A stretch of DNA of 64,000 nucleotides from Azospirillum thermophilum (GCF_003130795.1 NZ_CP029354.1:186001-250000); one strand, 5' to 3'. Shown: positions 1 through 10,252, numbered from the stretch's first letter. Numbers and translations: made by a program. The notes: generated by a model from the letters alone, not told the origin.

Positions 1-1
1 T

Positions 2-166
2 GGCTGGATCAGCCCGCGCGGCCCGGTGCGCATCGATCCGCAGTCGCGCCACATCCGCCAGACCGTCTATCTGCGCGTCGTCGAACGGAAGGACGGCACC
101 TATCTCAACCGCGAGCTGGACGCTTTCCCCGACCAGCCCGACCACGGCTTCGGCCTGGGGAGGTAG
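2..166 (+). CDS. C-terminal end of a probable periplasmic binding protein (partial, cut by window edge)
   Basis: The open frame from base 2 to the TAG at 164-166 encodes about 54 residues and has no start in the window. The segment GPVRIDPQSRHIRQTVYLR followed by VVERKDG resembles the last beta strands of branched-chain amino-acid or amide ABC substrate-binding proteins (Peripla_BP_6 family), which carry a G-x-(V/I)-x-I-D-x-(E/Q)-(T/S) pattern and finish with a short strand reading (V/I)-E-(K/R)-x-(D/E)-G. That assignment rests on one short motif. The gene converges on the ROK regulator 15 bp downstream, and no clear terminator lies between them. Confidence 0.5.
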   Translation, partial: GWISPRGPVRIDPQSRHIRQTVYLRVVERKDGTYLNRELDAFPDQPDHGFGLGR

Positions 167-181
167 CCGGACCCGGTCCCC

Positions 182-1381
182 TCACAGCATGCCGACGGCG
201 AGGCTGGGGGCCGACAGGAACCCCTCCATCGCCAGCGCAATGCCGCCCATCGGCACCGCGTCCGGGCCGAGCGGGGAGACCAGCAGCCGCAGATCCCTCC
301 GCAGCGGCTCCAGCGCATGCTCCTCCAGCGCGCGGTGCAGGTGGGGCAGGATCAACCCGGCCACCGTCGACAGGTTGCCGCCCAGCACCACCAGGCCGGG
401 GTCGGTCAGGTTGACGAGGTGGGACAGGGCGAATCCCAGATGGCGCCCGGCCTCCGCCAGCACCTGCGCCACGGCGGCATCGCCGGCGCGGGCGGCGACG
501 GCGACGCTCGCGAGGTCGGGCAGGGTCCGGCCCCGTTCGGCGGTCCGCGCCAGGATCGCCGGCTCCGACACATACGTCTCCAGGCAGCCGCGCTTGCCGC
601 AGGCGCAGGGCCGGCCGCCGGGCACCACCGTGACATGCCCGACCTCGCCCGCGAAGCCGTGGGAGCCGCGATAGAGCCGCCCGCCGAGGAAGAGCCCGCC
701 GCCCACCCCGGAATGGCCGGTCAGGTAGATGAAGTCCTCCACGCCGCGGCACAGGCCGAACAGCCGCTCCGCCATGGCGGCGGCCTTGGTGTCGTTGTCC
801 ACCTGGACCGGCATGCCCAGCGCCTCCTCCAGCAGGGGGCGGATCGGCGTGTCGCGCCAGCCCAGGTTGGGAGCGAGCACCAGGCGGCCGCTATGGTCCA
901 TCAGCCCGGGAAGCCCGACCCCGATCCCGCGCACCGGCGGTGCCGTGGCCCCCGACCCGCCGGTGGCGGGCGGACGGCTGGCGGCCACCGCCTCGTCGAT
1001 GCCCCGATGCAGGCGGTCCAGCGCGGTGGAGATGTCGGTGCTGCCGGCGATCTGCAGATGCTCCAGCACAATGCCGGCCAGCGTGGTGGTGACGATGCGG
1101 ATGGTCCCGGGTTCCAGCCGCGCCCCGACCAGCAGGCCGGCGGCCGGCGCGATGCTCAGCGCCGTTTCCGGGCGCCCGATGCGGCGCGCCCGCGGAGCGT
1201 CCGTCCGCTCCACCAGCCCGTCCTCCAGCATCTGCGTCACGATCGCCGAGGTCGTCGCCTTGTCCAGCCCGGTCAGCCGGCTCAGGTCGCGCTGGGCGCA
1301 GCCGGGATTCTCGCGCAGCGCGTGGAAGACCTTCGTTCTGTTCAGGCGGCGGATCGCGGCCGAATTGACCCTGGGCAGCAT
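182..1381 (-). CDS. ROK-family transcriptional repressor, divergent to the sugar operon
   Basis: A 399-residue ROK protein with an N-terminal winged helix-turn-helix (about residues 10-65) and a C-terminal sugar-kinase-like fold. Visible ROK features are DNDTKAAA near 195, the G-E-x-G-H motif ending at H249, and the zinc motif C259-x-C261-x4-C266 (CACGKRGC). The HTH marks it as a regulator of the XylR/NagC/Mlc type rather than a glucokinase. It is transcribed away from the ABC importer across a 196-bp spacer, the usual arrangement for a local repressor released by the imported sugar. A ligand related to xylose is inferred only from the neighbouring xylA and xylB. The ATG at 1379-1381 is preferred because it opens directly into the HTH. 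Confidence 0.88.
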   Translation of the reverse strand: MLPRVNSAAIRRLNRTKVFHALRENPGCAQRDLSRLTGLDKATTSAIVTQMLEDGLVERTDAPRARRIGRPETALSIAPAAGLLVGARLEPGTIRIVTTTLAGIVLEHLQIAGSTDISTALDRLHRGIDEAVAASRPPATGGSGATAPPVRGIGVGLPGLMDHSGRLVLAPNLGWRDTPIRPLLEEALGMPVQVDNDTKAAAMAERLFGLCRGVEDFIYLTGHSGVGGGLFLGGRLYRGSHGFAGEVGHVTVVPGGRPCACGKRGCLETYVSEPAILARTAERGRTLPDLASVAVAARAGDAAVAQVLAEAGRHLGFALSHLVNLTDPGLVVLGGNLSTVAGLILPHLHRALEEHALEPLRRDLRLLVSPLGPDAVPMGGIALAMEGFLSAPSLAVGML

Positions 1382-1464
1382 GCGCGGTTCCGTCTTTGGA
1401 AGGTCCGTCTCCGGGAGGATGCGTCATACCCTGAAGAGCCGGGCCAAAGCCATCCTTCCGCGCC

Positions 1465-1505
1465 TTGACGGGCATCGCAAACAAGCATACGCTCCCTTTT
1501 GTTCG
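1465..1505 (+). promoter_or_regulatory. candidate promoter and operator of the sugar operon
   Basis: TTGACG (1465-1470) and TACGCT (1488-1493) are spaced 17 bp, a weak sigma-70-like pair ahead of the ABC ATPase gene. The -10 box is flanked by an imperfect inverted repeat, CAAACAAG (1478-1485) and TTTTGTTCG (1497-1505). An AT-rich inverted repeat over the promoter is where a ROK repressor would be expected to bind. This is inferred from sequence likeness only. Confidence 0.3.
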
Positions 1506-1577
1506 ACGGTCTATTTAATTCGCGGCAAGCCTTAGAAACCAAAAGTCCGTCACGCCGCGCGCAGGGATGGGACAACC

Positions 1578-3103
1578 ATGGCGGAGCCGATCCTGTCGGC
1601 ATCCGGCGTCACGAAGTGCTTCGGGCCCGTCGAGGTCCTCCATGGGGTGGATTTCGCCGTTCATGCCGGCGAAGTGCACGCCCTGGTCGGCGAGAACGGG
1701 GCCGGCAAATCGACGCTGATGCGAATACTCGCCGGCTATCATCAGCCGACGTCGGGCACGATCTGCGTGGACGGCCGGCCGGCCGTCTTCGCCGGCAGCG
1801 GCCCGGCGGAGGCGCTGGGCATCGTGCTGATCCACCAGGAGTTCAACCTTGCCGAACACCTGACGGTGGAAGAGAACGTCTTCCTCGGCCGCGAGCTGCG
1901 GCGCGGTCTCTTCCTCGACAAGCGCACCATGCAGGACCGTTGCCGGGCCGTGCTCGCGGAGCTGGAATGCCCGATCGATCCGCGGCTGCGGGTGCGGGAC
2001 CTCGCCGTCTCCGAGCGGCAGATGGTGGAAATTTCCAAAGCCGTGTCGCGGGACGTGCGCGTCCTGATCATGGACGAGCCGACCGCGGTGCTGACGGGGG
2101 CGGAGACCGCGGTCCTGTTCCGCCTGATCCGCCGCCTGCGCGACCAGGGGGTGGGGATCGTCTACATCTCCCACAAGCTCGACGAGGTGAAGGCGATCTC
2201 CGACCGCGTCACGGTGCTGCGGGACGGCCACTTCATCGCCAGCCGGCCGACGGCGGACCTGTCGCAGGACGACATCGCCCTGCTGATGGTCGGCCGTCCG
2301 ATCAGCGACCTGTTCGCGGCGAAGGCCCCCGGCCCGACGCTCCGGTGGTGCTGGAGGTGCGGGGGCTGACCGTTCCCGGCTGGGTGCGCGACGCCTCCTT
2401 CGACCTCAGGCGCGGGGAGATCCTGGGCTTCGCCGGCCTGGTCGGCGCCGGGCGGACGGAGTTGATGGAAGGGCTGTTGGGACTGCGCCGGCACAGCGGC
2501 GGAACGGTCCTGCGCGACGGGCGCCCGGTGCGCATCCGCCGTCTCGAAGACGCCGTCGCCGCGGGAATCGCCTATCTGACGGAGGACCGCAAGGGCAAGG
2601 GACTCCTGGTCGGCAAGCCGCTGCGCCCGAACCTCACCCTTCTGGCGCTCGACCGCTATGGCCGGATCTTCATCGACGAGGGGAAGGAGGCGGCGGCGCT
2701 GGACCGCGCGGTGGAGGAGTTCGACATCCGCGTGAAGTCGTCCGACGCGCTGGTCGGCAGCCTCAGCGGCGGCAACCAGCAGAAGCTGCTGCTCGCCAAG
2801 ACCATGCAGGTGGAGCCCGTCATCCTCATCGTCGACGAGCCGACCCGCGGCATCGACATCGGCACCAAGCAGCAGATCTACCGCTTCCTGCACGACTTCG
2901 CCCGGCGCGGCGGGTCGGTGATCCTGATCTCCTCGGAACTGCCCGAGATCATCGGGCTGTCGCACCGGGTGGCCGTCATGCGCTCCGGCGTCGTGACCGG
3001 CGTGCTGGAGGGCGACGCCGTGGAGGAGGGGGAGATCGTCCGCTACGCCACCGGCCTGAAGGGCCGCGACCCGACCCGCCAGCCCCAGGGAGTTTCCGCA
3101 TGA
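1578..3103 (+). CDS. sugar ABC transporter, duplicated ATPase subunit (RbsA/XylG/MglA type), apparent -1 frameshift
   Basis: Energises import of a monosaccharide at the inner face of the membrane. The first cassette (frame of 1578) has Walker [10 protein letters not shown] at residues 38-46, a degenerate signature VSERQ and the Walker B stretch LIMDEPT. The second cassette lies in another frame and has LSGGNQQK and LIVDEPTRG. The frames join near 2333-2336, where GGCCCGACG would read correctly as GGCCCGGACG (giving [10 protein letters not shown]), so one G seems to be missing. Restored, the protein is about 508 residues, normal for RbsA. The degenerate Walker A of the second half (GLVGAGRTE) is usual for this family. 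Its stop overlaps the permease start as ATGA. A real deletion would leave only the first cassette plus a short wrong tail. Confidence 0.87.
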
Positions 3104-4104
3104 CGCCCACAGTGCTGCCTGAAGCGGCGCGCAGGTCCGGCGCCGGCTTCGATCTGAAGCTCTACGGGCCGTTCCTGGCGCTCGCCGCCCTCATCCTGCT
3201 CGGCGCCCTGGTCAATCCGGCCTTCCTCAGCCCCACCAACATCGGCAACGTGCTGACCCGCACCGCCTTCATCGGCATCATCGCGGTCGGGGCCACCTTC
3301 GTCATCACGGCGGGCGGCATCGACCTGTCGGTCGGCTCGCTGGCCGCCTTCGCCTCCGGCGTGATGATCGTCGTGATGAACGCGCTGGTGGCCGGCATGG
3401 GGCCCGGGGTGCCGGTGATCCTGGTCGGCGTCCTGGTCGCGCTCGGGCTCGGACTGGCGGCCGGGCTGGTCAACGGCCTCCTGGTGACCAAGGGGCGGAT
3501 GGAGGCCTTCATCGTCACCCTCGGCACCATGGGCATCTTCCGCTCGCTCGTCACCTACATGGCGGACGGCGGCACGCTGTCGCTGAACTCCGCCGTGCGC
3601 AACGTCTACCGGCCGGTCTATTACGGCGGCGTCTTCGGCGTCTCCTTCCCCATCCTGATGTTCGCCGTGGTGGCCGTCGCCGGGGCGGTGATCCTCTACC
3701 GCACGCGCTTCGGCCGCTACTGCGCCGCCATCGGCTCCAACGAGGACGTGGCGCGCTATTCGGCCATCGACACCGACCGGGTCAAGCTGGCGGCCTTCGT
3801 GCTGCAGGGCCTGTGCGTCGCGCTGGCCGTGGTGATCTACGTGCCGCGGCTGGGATCGGCCTCGGCCACCACCGGCCTCTTGTGGGAGCTGGAGGCCATC
3901 GCCGCGGTCATCATCGGCGGAACCATGCTGAAGGGCGGCTACGGCCGCATCTGGGGCACGGTGGTGGGCGCGGTCATGCTCACCCTGATCGACAACATCC
4001 TCAACCTGACGGGCGCCATCAGCGTCTACCTGAACGGCACCATCCAGGGGGTCATCATCATCGTCGCGGTGCTCCTGCAGCGGAGCGCCGGGTCGCGTCG
4101 CTGA
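3100..4104 (+). CDS. sugar ABC transporter permease (RbsC family)
   Basis: A 334-residue inner-membrane permease of the BPD_transp_2 family. It shows about eight to ten hydrophobic segments and the family motif [15 protein letters not shown] near residue 70. The loop with the EAA-like region contacts the ATPase. Length matches RbsC (about 320) better than XylH (about 390). It overlaps the ATPase gene by 4 bp (ATGA), showing translational coupling, and is followed 23 bp later by the binding protein. The substrate is not readable from the permease itself; a pentose is inferred from xylAB downstream. Confidence 0.9.
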   Translation: MTPTVLPEAARRSGAGFDLKLYGPFLALAALILLGALVNPAFLSPTNIGNVLTRTAFIGIIAVGATFVITAGGIDLSVGSLAAFASGVMIVVMNALVAGMGPGVPVILVGVLVALGLGLAAGLVNGLLVTKGRMEAFIVTLGTMGIFRSLVTYMADGGTLSLNSAVRNVYRPVYYGGVFGVSFPILMFAVVAVAGAVILYRTRFGRYCAAIGSNEDVARYSAIDTDRVKLAAFVLQGLCVALAVVIYVPRLGSASATTGLLWELEAIAAVIIGGTMLKGGYGRIWGTVVGAVMLTLIDNILNLTGAISVYLNGTIQGVIIIVAVLLQRSAGSRR

Positions 4105-4127
4105 ACGAGAACAAGGGAGAATCGACC

Positions 4128-5081
4128 ATGAAGTTCGGTTTGGCTCTGGTCGCGGCGCTGGCCGCGGGTCTGGTGCTGGCTCCGTCCGGCGCCTCCGCCC
4201 AGCAGAAGATCAAGATGGGTGTCTCCATCCCGGCGGCGACCCACGGGTGGGCCGGCGGCCTCAACTGGCATGCCCAGCAGGCGGAGAAGAAGCTGGAGAA
4301 GCAGTATCCCAACCTGGACGTCGTCATCGTCACCGCCCGCGACGTGGGCAGGCAGGCCAACGACATCGAGGATCTGGTGTCCGTGCGCAACATCGATGCG
4401 CTCGTCATCCTGCCCTTCGAATCCGCCCCGATGACCGATCCGGTGCGTGCGGTGAAGCAGGCCGGCAAGTTCGTCACCGTGGTCGACCGCGGCCTGACCG
4501 ACCCGTCGATCCAGGATCTCTACGTCGCCGGCAACAATCCGGAAATGGGCCAGGTGTCCGGCCGGTTCATCAAGGAGAGGCTGGGCGGCAAGGGTGACAT
4601 CGTCGTGCTTCGCGGCATTCCCACCGTCATCGACAACCAGCGCGTCGACGGCTTCATGAAGGAGATCGAGGGGACCCAGATCAAGGTCCTGGGCATGCAG
4701 TACGCCAACTGGAACCGCGACGACGGCTTCAAGGTGATGCAGGACTTCCTCGCCCGCTTCCCGAAGATCGACGCGGTCTGGGCGCAGGACGACGACATCG
4801 CGCTCGGCGTCATCGAAGCGGTGAAGCAGGCCAAGCGCGAGAAGGAGATGTTCATCCTGGGCGGCGCCGGCATGAAGGACATGATCAAGCGCGTCATGGA
4901 CAAGGACACGCTGGTCCCGGCCGACGTTCTCTATCCGCCCTCCATGATCGCCGAGGCGATGGAGATCACGGCCAAGCATCTGGTCGAGAAGGCGCCGATC
5001 AAGAAGGAATACATCATCGAGGCGACGCTGGTGACCCCGGAGAACGCGGCCAAATACTACTACCCGGACTCGCCGTTCTGA
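4128..5081 (+). CDS. periplasmic sugar-binding protein of the ABC importer (Peripla_BP_4)
   Basis: A 317-residue secreted protein. A Sec signal peptide (KF then a hydrophobic run ending SGASA-QQ) is cleaved near residue 25. The mature part has the ribose/xylose-binding fold: KIKMGVSIPAATHGWAGG at the start of lobe 1, VDRG near the hinge and the WAQDDDIALGVIEA helix typical of RbsB/XylF relatives. The ATG at 4128 is chosen because the frame upstream overlaps the permease and because AAGGGAGA (4113-4120) is a good ribosome binding site. It is third in the importer operon. A long perfect palindrome follows the stop and may raise its yield relative to downstream genes. Confidence 0.9.
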   Translation: MKFGLALVAALAAGLVLAPSGASAQQKIKMGVSIPAATHGWAGGLNWHAQQAEKKLEKQYPNLDVVIVTARDVGRQANDIEDLVSVRNIDALVILPFESAPMTDPVRAVKQAGKFVTVVDRGLTDPSIQDLYVAGNNPEMGQVSGRFIKERLGGKGDIVVLRGIPTVIDNQRVDGFMKEIEGTQIKVLGMQYANWNRDDGFKVMQDFLARFPKIDAVWAQDDDIALGVIEAVKQAKREKEMFILGGAGMKDMIKRVMDKDTLVPADVLYPPSMIAEAMEITAKHLVEKAPIKKEYIIEATLVTPENAAKYYYPDSPF

Positions 5082-5096
5082 CCCTCGCCCGCACAC

Positions 5097-5122
5097 CCCG
5101 CCGCGGCCGCGGCCGCGGCGGG
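5097..5122. repeat. 26-bp perfect palindrome after the binding-protein gene
   Basis: CCCGCCGCGGCC, a central GC, then GGCCGCGGCGGG reads identically on both strands. As RNA it would fold into a very stable hairpin 15 nt after the binding-protein stop. There is no T-run, so it is not a standard intrinsic terminator. Hairpins in this position in binding-protein operons (malE-malF, for instance) protect the upstream mRNA from 3' decay and lower downstream expression. That role is inferred here. Confidence 0.6.
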
Positions 5123-5143
5123 CAGACCATCGGGAGACCCATC

Positions 5144-6197
5144 ATGAAGACCATCAAGGGGCCGGCGATCTTCCTTGCCCAGTTCGCGGGCGACGCGCCG
5201 CCGTTCGACAGCCTGTCGGCCATCGGCAGATGGGCCGCCGGGCTGGGGTTCAAGGGCGTGCAGATCCCCGCCTGGGACGCGCGGCTGTTCGACCTCGCCA
5301 AGGCGGCGGAGAGCAAGGATTATTGCGACGAGGTGAAGGGCGTGCTGGCGGAGGCCGGCGTGCAGGTGACGGAACTGGCCACCCACCTGCAGGGCCAGCT
5401 CGTCGCCGTGCATCCCGCCTATGACGAGGCCTTCGACGGCTTCGCCGCCCCGGAGGTGCGCGGCAACCCGAAGGCCCGGCAGGCCTGGGCGGTCGATCAG
5501 ATGATGAAGGCGGCCAGGGCGTCGGCCAACCTGGGGCTGACGGCGCATGCCACCTTCTCCGGCGCGCTCGCCTGGCCATTCCTCTATCCCTGGCCGCAGC
5601 GGCCGGCCGGGCTGATCGAAACGGCGTTCGACGAGCTGGCGCGGCGCTGGCGCCCGATCCTGGACGCCTTCGACGCCGCGGGGGTCGACGTCTGCTTCGA
5701 GATCCACCCGGCGAGGATCTGTTCGACGGCGCGACCTTCGAGATGTTCCTGGAGCGGGTCGGCAACCATCCCCGCTGCAACATCCTCTACGACCCCAGCC
5801 ACTTCGTGCTGCAGCAGCTCGACTATCTCGGCTACATCGACGTCTATCACGAGCGGATCCGGATGTTCCACGTCAAGGATGCGGAGTTCAATCCCTCGCC
5901 GCGCCAGGGCGTCTATTCCGGCTACCAGCCCTGGATCGGCCGGGCCGGGCGGTTCCGCTCGCTGGGCGACGGGCAGGTCGATTTCGGCGGCATCTTCTCC
6001 AAACTGACGCAGTACGGCTTCGACGGCTGGGCGGTGCTGGAGTGGGAGTGCTGCATGAAGCACCCGAGCAGGGGGCCGCGGAAGGGGCGGAGTTCATCGC
6101 CGCCCACATCATCCGGACCACCGAGAAGGCCTTCGACGATTTCGCCGGGACCGGGACCGATCCGGAGGCAAACCGGCGCATGCTCGGCATCGTCTGA
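5144..6197 (+). CDS. sugar phosphate isomerase/epimerase (AP_endonuc_2 TIM barrel), two apparent -1 frameshifts
   Basis: A TIM-barrel isomerase/epimerase of the IolE/IolI/Hyi type that would interconvert keto-sugars or sugar derivatives with a divalent metal. Readable parts are [16 protein letters not shown] (metal-ligand Glu), ILYDPSHF (Asp/His), FHVKDAEF and VLEWE, the usual order of active-site strands. Two breaks interrupt it. Near 5707-5711 CACCCGGCGAGG should probably be CACCCGGGCGAGG (HPGEDLF). Near 6063-6066 CACCCGAGCAGG should be CACCCGGAGCAGG. With both G restored the product is about 351 residues ending at TGA 6195-6197. GGGAGA before ATG 5144 supports the start. It pairs with the Gfo/Idh gene 13 bp downstream, a common association in polyol and unusual-sugar pathways. 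Confidence 0.8.
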
Positions 6198-6210
6198 GCG
6201 GGAGGACGTC

Positions 6211-7397
6211 ATGACCATTGAAGGGACTGCGGCCGGCGGCGTCTCCGCCGGCTCCCGCCGCCGGTTGCGCCTGGGCATGGTCGGCGGCGGGCAGGGGGCT
6301 TTCATCGGTGCGGTGCACCGCATCGCCGCCCGTCTCGACGACCGTTACGAGCTGGTGGCGGGGGCGCTGTCCTCCGACCCCGGGCGGGCGCGGGCGAGCG
6401 GGGCGGAGCTCTTTCTGGCCCCGACCGCTGCTATGCCGGCTTCGCCGAGATGGCGCGGGCCGAGGCGGCGCGGCAGGACGGCATCGACGTGGTGGCCGTC
6501 GTCACGCCCAACCACCTGCACCACCCCGTCGCCAAGGCCTTCCTGGAGGCCGGAATCCACGTCATCTGCGACAAGCCGATGACCACGACGGTGGAGGATG
6601 CCGAGGATCTGGCGGCGCTGGTGGAGCGCAGCGGCCTCGTCTTCGCCCTGACCCACAACTACTCCGGCTATCCGCTGGTCCGGCAGGCGCGCGCCATGGT
6701 CGCCGAAGGGCGGCTCGGCAAGATCCGCGTGGTGCAGGTGGAGTATCCGCAGGACTGGCTGACCACGGCGCTCGAGGCGACCGGGCAGAAGCAGGCGGCC
6801 TGGCGGACCGATCCCGCGCGCAGCGGCGTCGCCGGCTGCGTCGGCGATATCGGGACCCATGCCTTCCAGCTTGCCGAGTTCGTCACCGGGCTGCGCTGCA
6901 CGGAGGTCGCCGCGGATCTCTCCACCTTCGTGGAGGGACGCCGGCTGGACGACAACGCCAACATGATGCTGCGCTACGACAACGGGGCGCGGGGCATGCT
7001 GTGGGCGAGCCAGGTGGCTCCCGGCCACGAGAACGGGCTGCGGCTGCGCGTCTATGGCGACAAGGGCGGCATCGAGTGGTTCCAGGAGCAGCCCAACGCC
7101 CTGCGCTTCGCTCCCTTCGGCGAGCCGCCGCGCATCGTCACCCGGGGCGGCGCCGGGTCCGATGCCGCCGCCGCCCACGGCACCCGCACCCCGTCGGGCC
7201 ATCCCGAGGGCTATCTGGAGGGCTTCGCCAACCTCTACCGCGACGCCGCCGACCTGATCGCCGCCCGCATGGCCGGGAGCGAGCCCGATCCGCAGGCCGC
7301 CCTCGTCCCCGGCGTGCGGGACGGGGTCCGCGGAGTCCGCTTCATCCATGCCGCCGTCGACTCCAGCCGCCGCGGCGCCGGCTGGGTCGCGGTGTGA
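6211..7397 (+). CDS. Gfo/Idh/MocA-family NAD(P)-dependent oxidoreductase, apparent -1 frameshift
   Basis: A sugar or polyol dehydrogenase. The N-terminus (frame of ATG 6211) has the Rossmann motif [12 protein letters not shown] near residue 22. The rest lies in another frame and contains VTPNHLHHP, the catalytic motif CDKPM (Lys of the EKP-type motif) and the [10 protein letters not shown] helix of the C-terminal domain. The frames join at 6419-6423: GGCCCCGACCGC should read GGCCCCGGACCGC, giving APDRCYAGF before the internal ATG at 6450. The restored protein is about 395 residues, normal for the family. It lies between the TIM-barrel isomerase and xylA in one operon. The substrate cannot be told from sequence. 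Confidence 0.82.
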
Positions 7398-7423
7398 ACG
7401 ACAGATCGCTGAAAGGAACCGTC

Positions 7424-8731
7424 ATGAGCGAACCCTTCTTCACCGGCGTCGGCAGGATCCGTTACGAGGGGCCGGACAGCGACGATCCGCTGGCGTACCG
7501 CTGGTACGATCCCGACCGCCCGGTGCTGGGCCGGCGGATGGCGGACCATCTGCGTTTCGCCGTCTGCTACTGGCACAGCTTCTGCTGGCCGGGCACCGAT
7601 CCCTTCGGCGCCGCCACCATGGAACGGCCGTGGATGGCGGCGGGCGATCCGGTGGCGCTCGCCGAGCGCAAGATGGACGTGGCGTTCGAGCTGTTCGAGA
7701 CGCTCGGCGCCCCCTTCTTCACCTTCCACGACCGCGACGTGGCGCCGGAGATGGGCAGCCTGCGGGAGACGCAGGCGGTCTTCGCCCGCATGGTCGACCG
7801 GCTGCAGGCGGCCATCGAGCGGACGGGCGTCAGGCTCCTGTGGGGGACGGCCAACCTCTTCTCGCACCCGCGCTACATGGCGGGGGCGGCGACCAATCCG
7901 GATCCGGAGGTCTTCGCCTGCGCCGCCGCCCAGGTGCGCGATGCGCTGGAGGCGACGCACCGGCTGGGCGGCGTCAACTACGTCCTGTGGGGCGGGCGCG
8001 AGGGCTATGACACCCTGCTCAACACCGACCTGCGGCGGGAGCTCGACCAGCTCGGCCGCTTCCTGGCGCTGGTGGTGGAGCACAAGCACAGGATCGGTTT
8101 TCCCGGCACCATCCTGATCGAGCCCAAGCCGATGGAGCCGACCAAGCACCAGTACGATCACGACGTCGCCACCGTCTACGGCTTCCTCAAGCGCTACGGG
8201 CTGGAGGACGAGGTGCGCGTCAACATCGAGGTCAACCACGCCACGCTCGCCGGCCACAGCTTCGAGCACGAGGTGGCGACCGCGCTGGCGCTCGGCATCT
8301 TCGGGTCGATCGATGTCAACCGGGGAGACCCGCAGAACGGCTGGGACACCGACCAGTTCCCCAACGACGCCGCCGAACTCGCCCTGCCGATGGCGCGCAT
8401 CCTGGAGGCCGGCGGCTTCACCACCGGCGGCTTCAACTTCGACGCCAAGATCCGGCGCCAGAGCATCGAGCCGGAGGATCTGCTGCACGCCCATGTCGGC
8501 GGCATCGACACGCTGGCCCGCGGCCTGCTGGCGGCCGCGCGCATCGTCGAGGACGGCCGGCTGAAACGGCATGTGGAGGAGCGCTATGCCGGCTGGGACG
8601 GCGATCTCGGGCGGCGGCTGATGTCGGGGCTGGATCTGGCGGGGGCGGCGGATGCCGGCCTGCCGCTCGACCCCGGACCGCGCTCGGGCCGGCAGGAGAT
8701 GCTGGAGAACCTGGTGAACCGGCTGGTGTGA
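7424..8731 (+). CDS. xylA: xylose isomerase
   Basis: Converts D-xylose to D-xylulose in the cytoplasm. At 435 residues it is the length of class II xylose isomerases. Recognisable features are [13 protein letters not shown] (about 50-62), the catalytic FHDRD at 101-105, [15 protein letters not shown] carrying a metal-ligand Glu and the substrate Lys, [13 protein letters not shown], and [11 protein letters not shown] near the C-terminus. ATG 7424 follows GAAAGGAA and is 26 bp after the Gfo/Idh stop. xylB follows after 24 bp. Together they feed xylulose 5-phosphate into the pentose phosphate pathway. Confidence 0.95.
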   Translation: MSEPFFTGVGRIRYEGPDSDDPLAYRWYDPDRPVLGRRMADHLRFAVCYWHSFCWPGTDPFGAATMERPWMAAGDPVALAERKMDVAFELFETLGAPFFTFHDRDVAPEMGSLRETQAVFARMVDRLQAAIERTGVRLLWGTANLFSHPRYMAGAATNPDPEVFACAAAQVRDALEATHRLGGVNYVLWGGREGYDTLLNTDLRRELDQLGRFLALVVEHKHRIGFPGTILIEPKPMEPTKHQYDHDVATVYGFLKRYGLEDEVRVNIEVNHATLAGHSFEHEVATALALGIFGSIDVNRGDPQNGWDTDQFPNDAAELALPMARILEAGGFTTGGFNFDAKIRRQSIEPEDLLHAHVGGIDTLARGLLAAARIVEDGRLKRHVEERYAGWDGDLGRRLMSGLDLAGAADAGLPLDPGPRSGRQEMLENLVNRLV

Positions 8732-8755
8732 CGTCAGAAGAAGGGGAGGGCGGCG

Positions 8756-10252
8756 ATGTATCTCGGCATCGATCTCGGCACGTCCGGTGTCAAGGCCGTG
8801 CTGGTGGACGAGGCGCAGCGGTTCGTCGGGCAGGCGGCCGCCCCGCTGGAGGTCGGCCGCCCCCACCCCCTGTGGTCGGAGCAGGACCCGGAGGACTGGT
8901 GGACCGCCACCGGCCGGGCCGTCGCCGCGCTGCGCGCCGCCCATCCGCGGGAGATGGCGGCGGTGCGCGGCGTCGGCCTGTCCGGACAGATGCACGGCGC
9001 CACCCTGCTCGACGCCTCCGACCGGGTCCTGCGTCCGGCCATCCTGTGGAACGACGGGCGCAGTGGTGACGAATGCCGGGAACTGGAGCGCCGGGTGCCG
9101 GAGCTTCGGCGCCTCACCGGCAACCGCGCCATGCCGGGCTTCACCGCGCCCAAGCTGCTGTGGGTCGCCCGGCACGAGCCGGATCGCTTCGCCGCGACGG
9201 CGCATGTCCTGCTGCCGAAGGATTACCTGCGCCTGCGCATGACCGGGGACCATGCCTCCGACCTGTCGGACTCCGCTGGCACCTTGTGGCTCGACGTCGG
9301 CCGGCGATGCTGGTCGGCGGAGATGCTGGCCGCCACCGGCCTGGACGAGGCGCAGATGCCCCGGCTTTACGAAGGGTCGCAGGCGACCGGCACGCTGCGG
9401 GCCGAGGTCGCCGCCGGTTGGGGCGTGCCGGCGGGGACGCCGGTGGCCGCCGGGGCGGGAGACAATGCCGCCGGGGCGGTCGGCGTCGGGGTGGTGGCTC
9501 CCGGCAGCGCCTTCCTGTCGCTCGGCACGTCCGGCGTCATCTTCGTCAGCGGCGACCGCTTCTCGCCGAATCCCGACCGGGGCGTGCACGCCTTCTGCCA
9601 TGCCCTGCCGCGCCGCTGGCACCAGATGTCGGTGATGCTGAGCGCGGCGAGCTGCCTGACCTTCGCCGCCCGGCTGACCGGGGCGGACGACGAGGCGGCC
9701 CTGCTGCGCGAGGCGGAGGCCGATGTCGCCGCCGGGAGCGACATCGGCCCGCTGGTCTTCCTGCCTTACCTCTCGGGGGAGCGGACGCCGCACAACGACC
9801 CCCACGCCAAGGGCGTCTTCTTCGGCCTGACCCACGACAGCGGCCGGTCCGCCCTGGCCCGCGCGGTGCTGGAGGGCGTCGCCTTCGCCTTCGCCGACGG
9901 GCTGGAGGTGTTGGAGGAGGCGGGCGACCGGGTGGAGCGGCTGCTGGTCATCGGCGGCGGCGCACGCAGCCCCCTGTGGGGCCGCATCCTGGCAAGCGCG
10001 CTGGACCGGCCGCTCGACTATCCGGCCGGAGGCGAGGTCGGCCCCGCCTTCGGTGCCGCCCGGCTCGCCCGGCTGGCGGTGACCGGCGAGGCGCCGGAGG
10101 AGGTCTGCCGCCCGCTGGAGGTCCGCGACACCGTGCGTCCCGACCCGGCGCTGTCCCGCGCCATGGCCGGCCGGCGCCGTCTGTTCCGCCGCCTCTACGG
10201 CGATCTCAGGGCGGCCTTCCGGGAGTCGGCCGTTCCGGACCCGGGCGGTTGA
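8756..10252 (+). CDS. xylB: xylulokinase
   Basis: Phosphorylates D-xylulose with ATP. The 498 residues match FGGY-family kinases: GIDLGTSGVKAVLVD at the N-terminus (phosphate 1), VGLSGQMHG, RPAILWNDGRS, FLSLGTSGVIF (phosphate 2), YLSGERTPHNDP and GGGARSPLWGRILA (adenosine motif). GQMHG and WNDGRS are typical of XylB rather than glycerol kinase. AAGGGGAGGG at 8741-8750 is a strong ribosome binding site 5 nt before ATG. The gene is intact, unlike several upstream members of the operon. Confidence 0.95.
   Translation: MYLGIDLGTSGVKAVLVDEAQRFVGQAAAPLEVGRPHPLWSEQDPEDWWTATGRAVAALRAAHPREMAAVRGVGLSGQMHGATLLDASDRVLRPAILWNDGRSGDECRELERRVPELRRLTGNRAMPGFTAPKLLWVARHEPDRFAATAHVLLPKDYLRLRMTGDHASDLSDSAGTLWLDVGRRCWSAEMLAATGLDEAQMPRLYEGSQATGTLRAEVAAGWGVPAGTPVAAGAGDNAAGAVGVGVVAPGSAFLSLGTSGVIFVSGDRFSPNPDRGVHAFCHALPRRWHQMSVMLSAASCLTFAARLTGADDEAALLREAEADVAAGSDIGPLVFLPYLSGERTPHNDPHAKGVFFGLTHDSGRSALARAVLEGVAFAFADGLEVLEEAGDRVERLLVIGGGARSPLWGRILASALDRPLDYPAGGEVGPAFGAARLARLAVTGEAPEEVCRPLEVRDTVRPDPALSRAMAGRRRLFRRLYGDLRAAFRESAVPDPGG

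Noticed and set aside
7235..9835. 866-codon open frame opposite xylA and xylB
   Set aside because: Antisense shadow of two clearly conserved enzymes, with no start signal.
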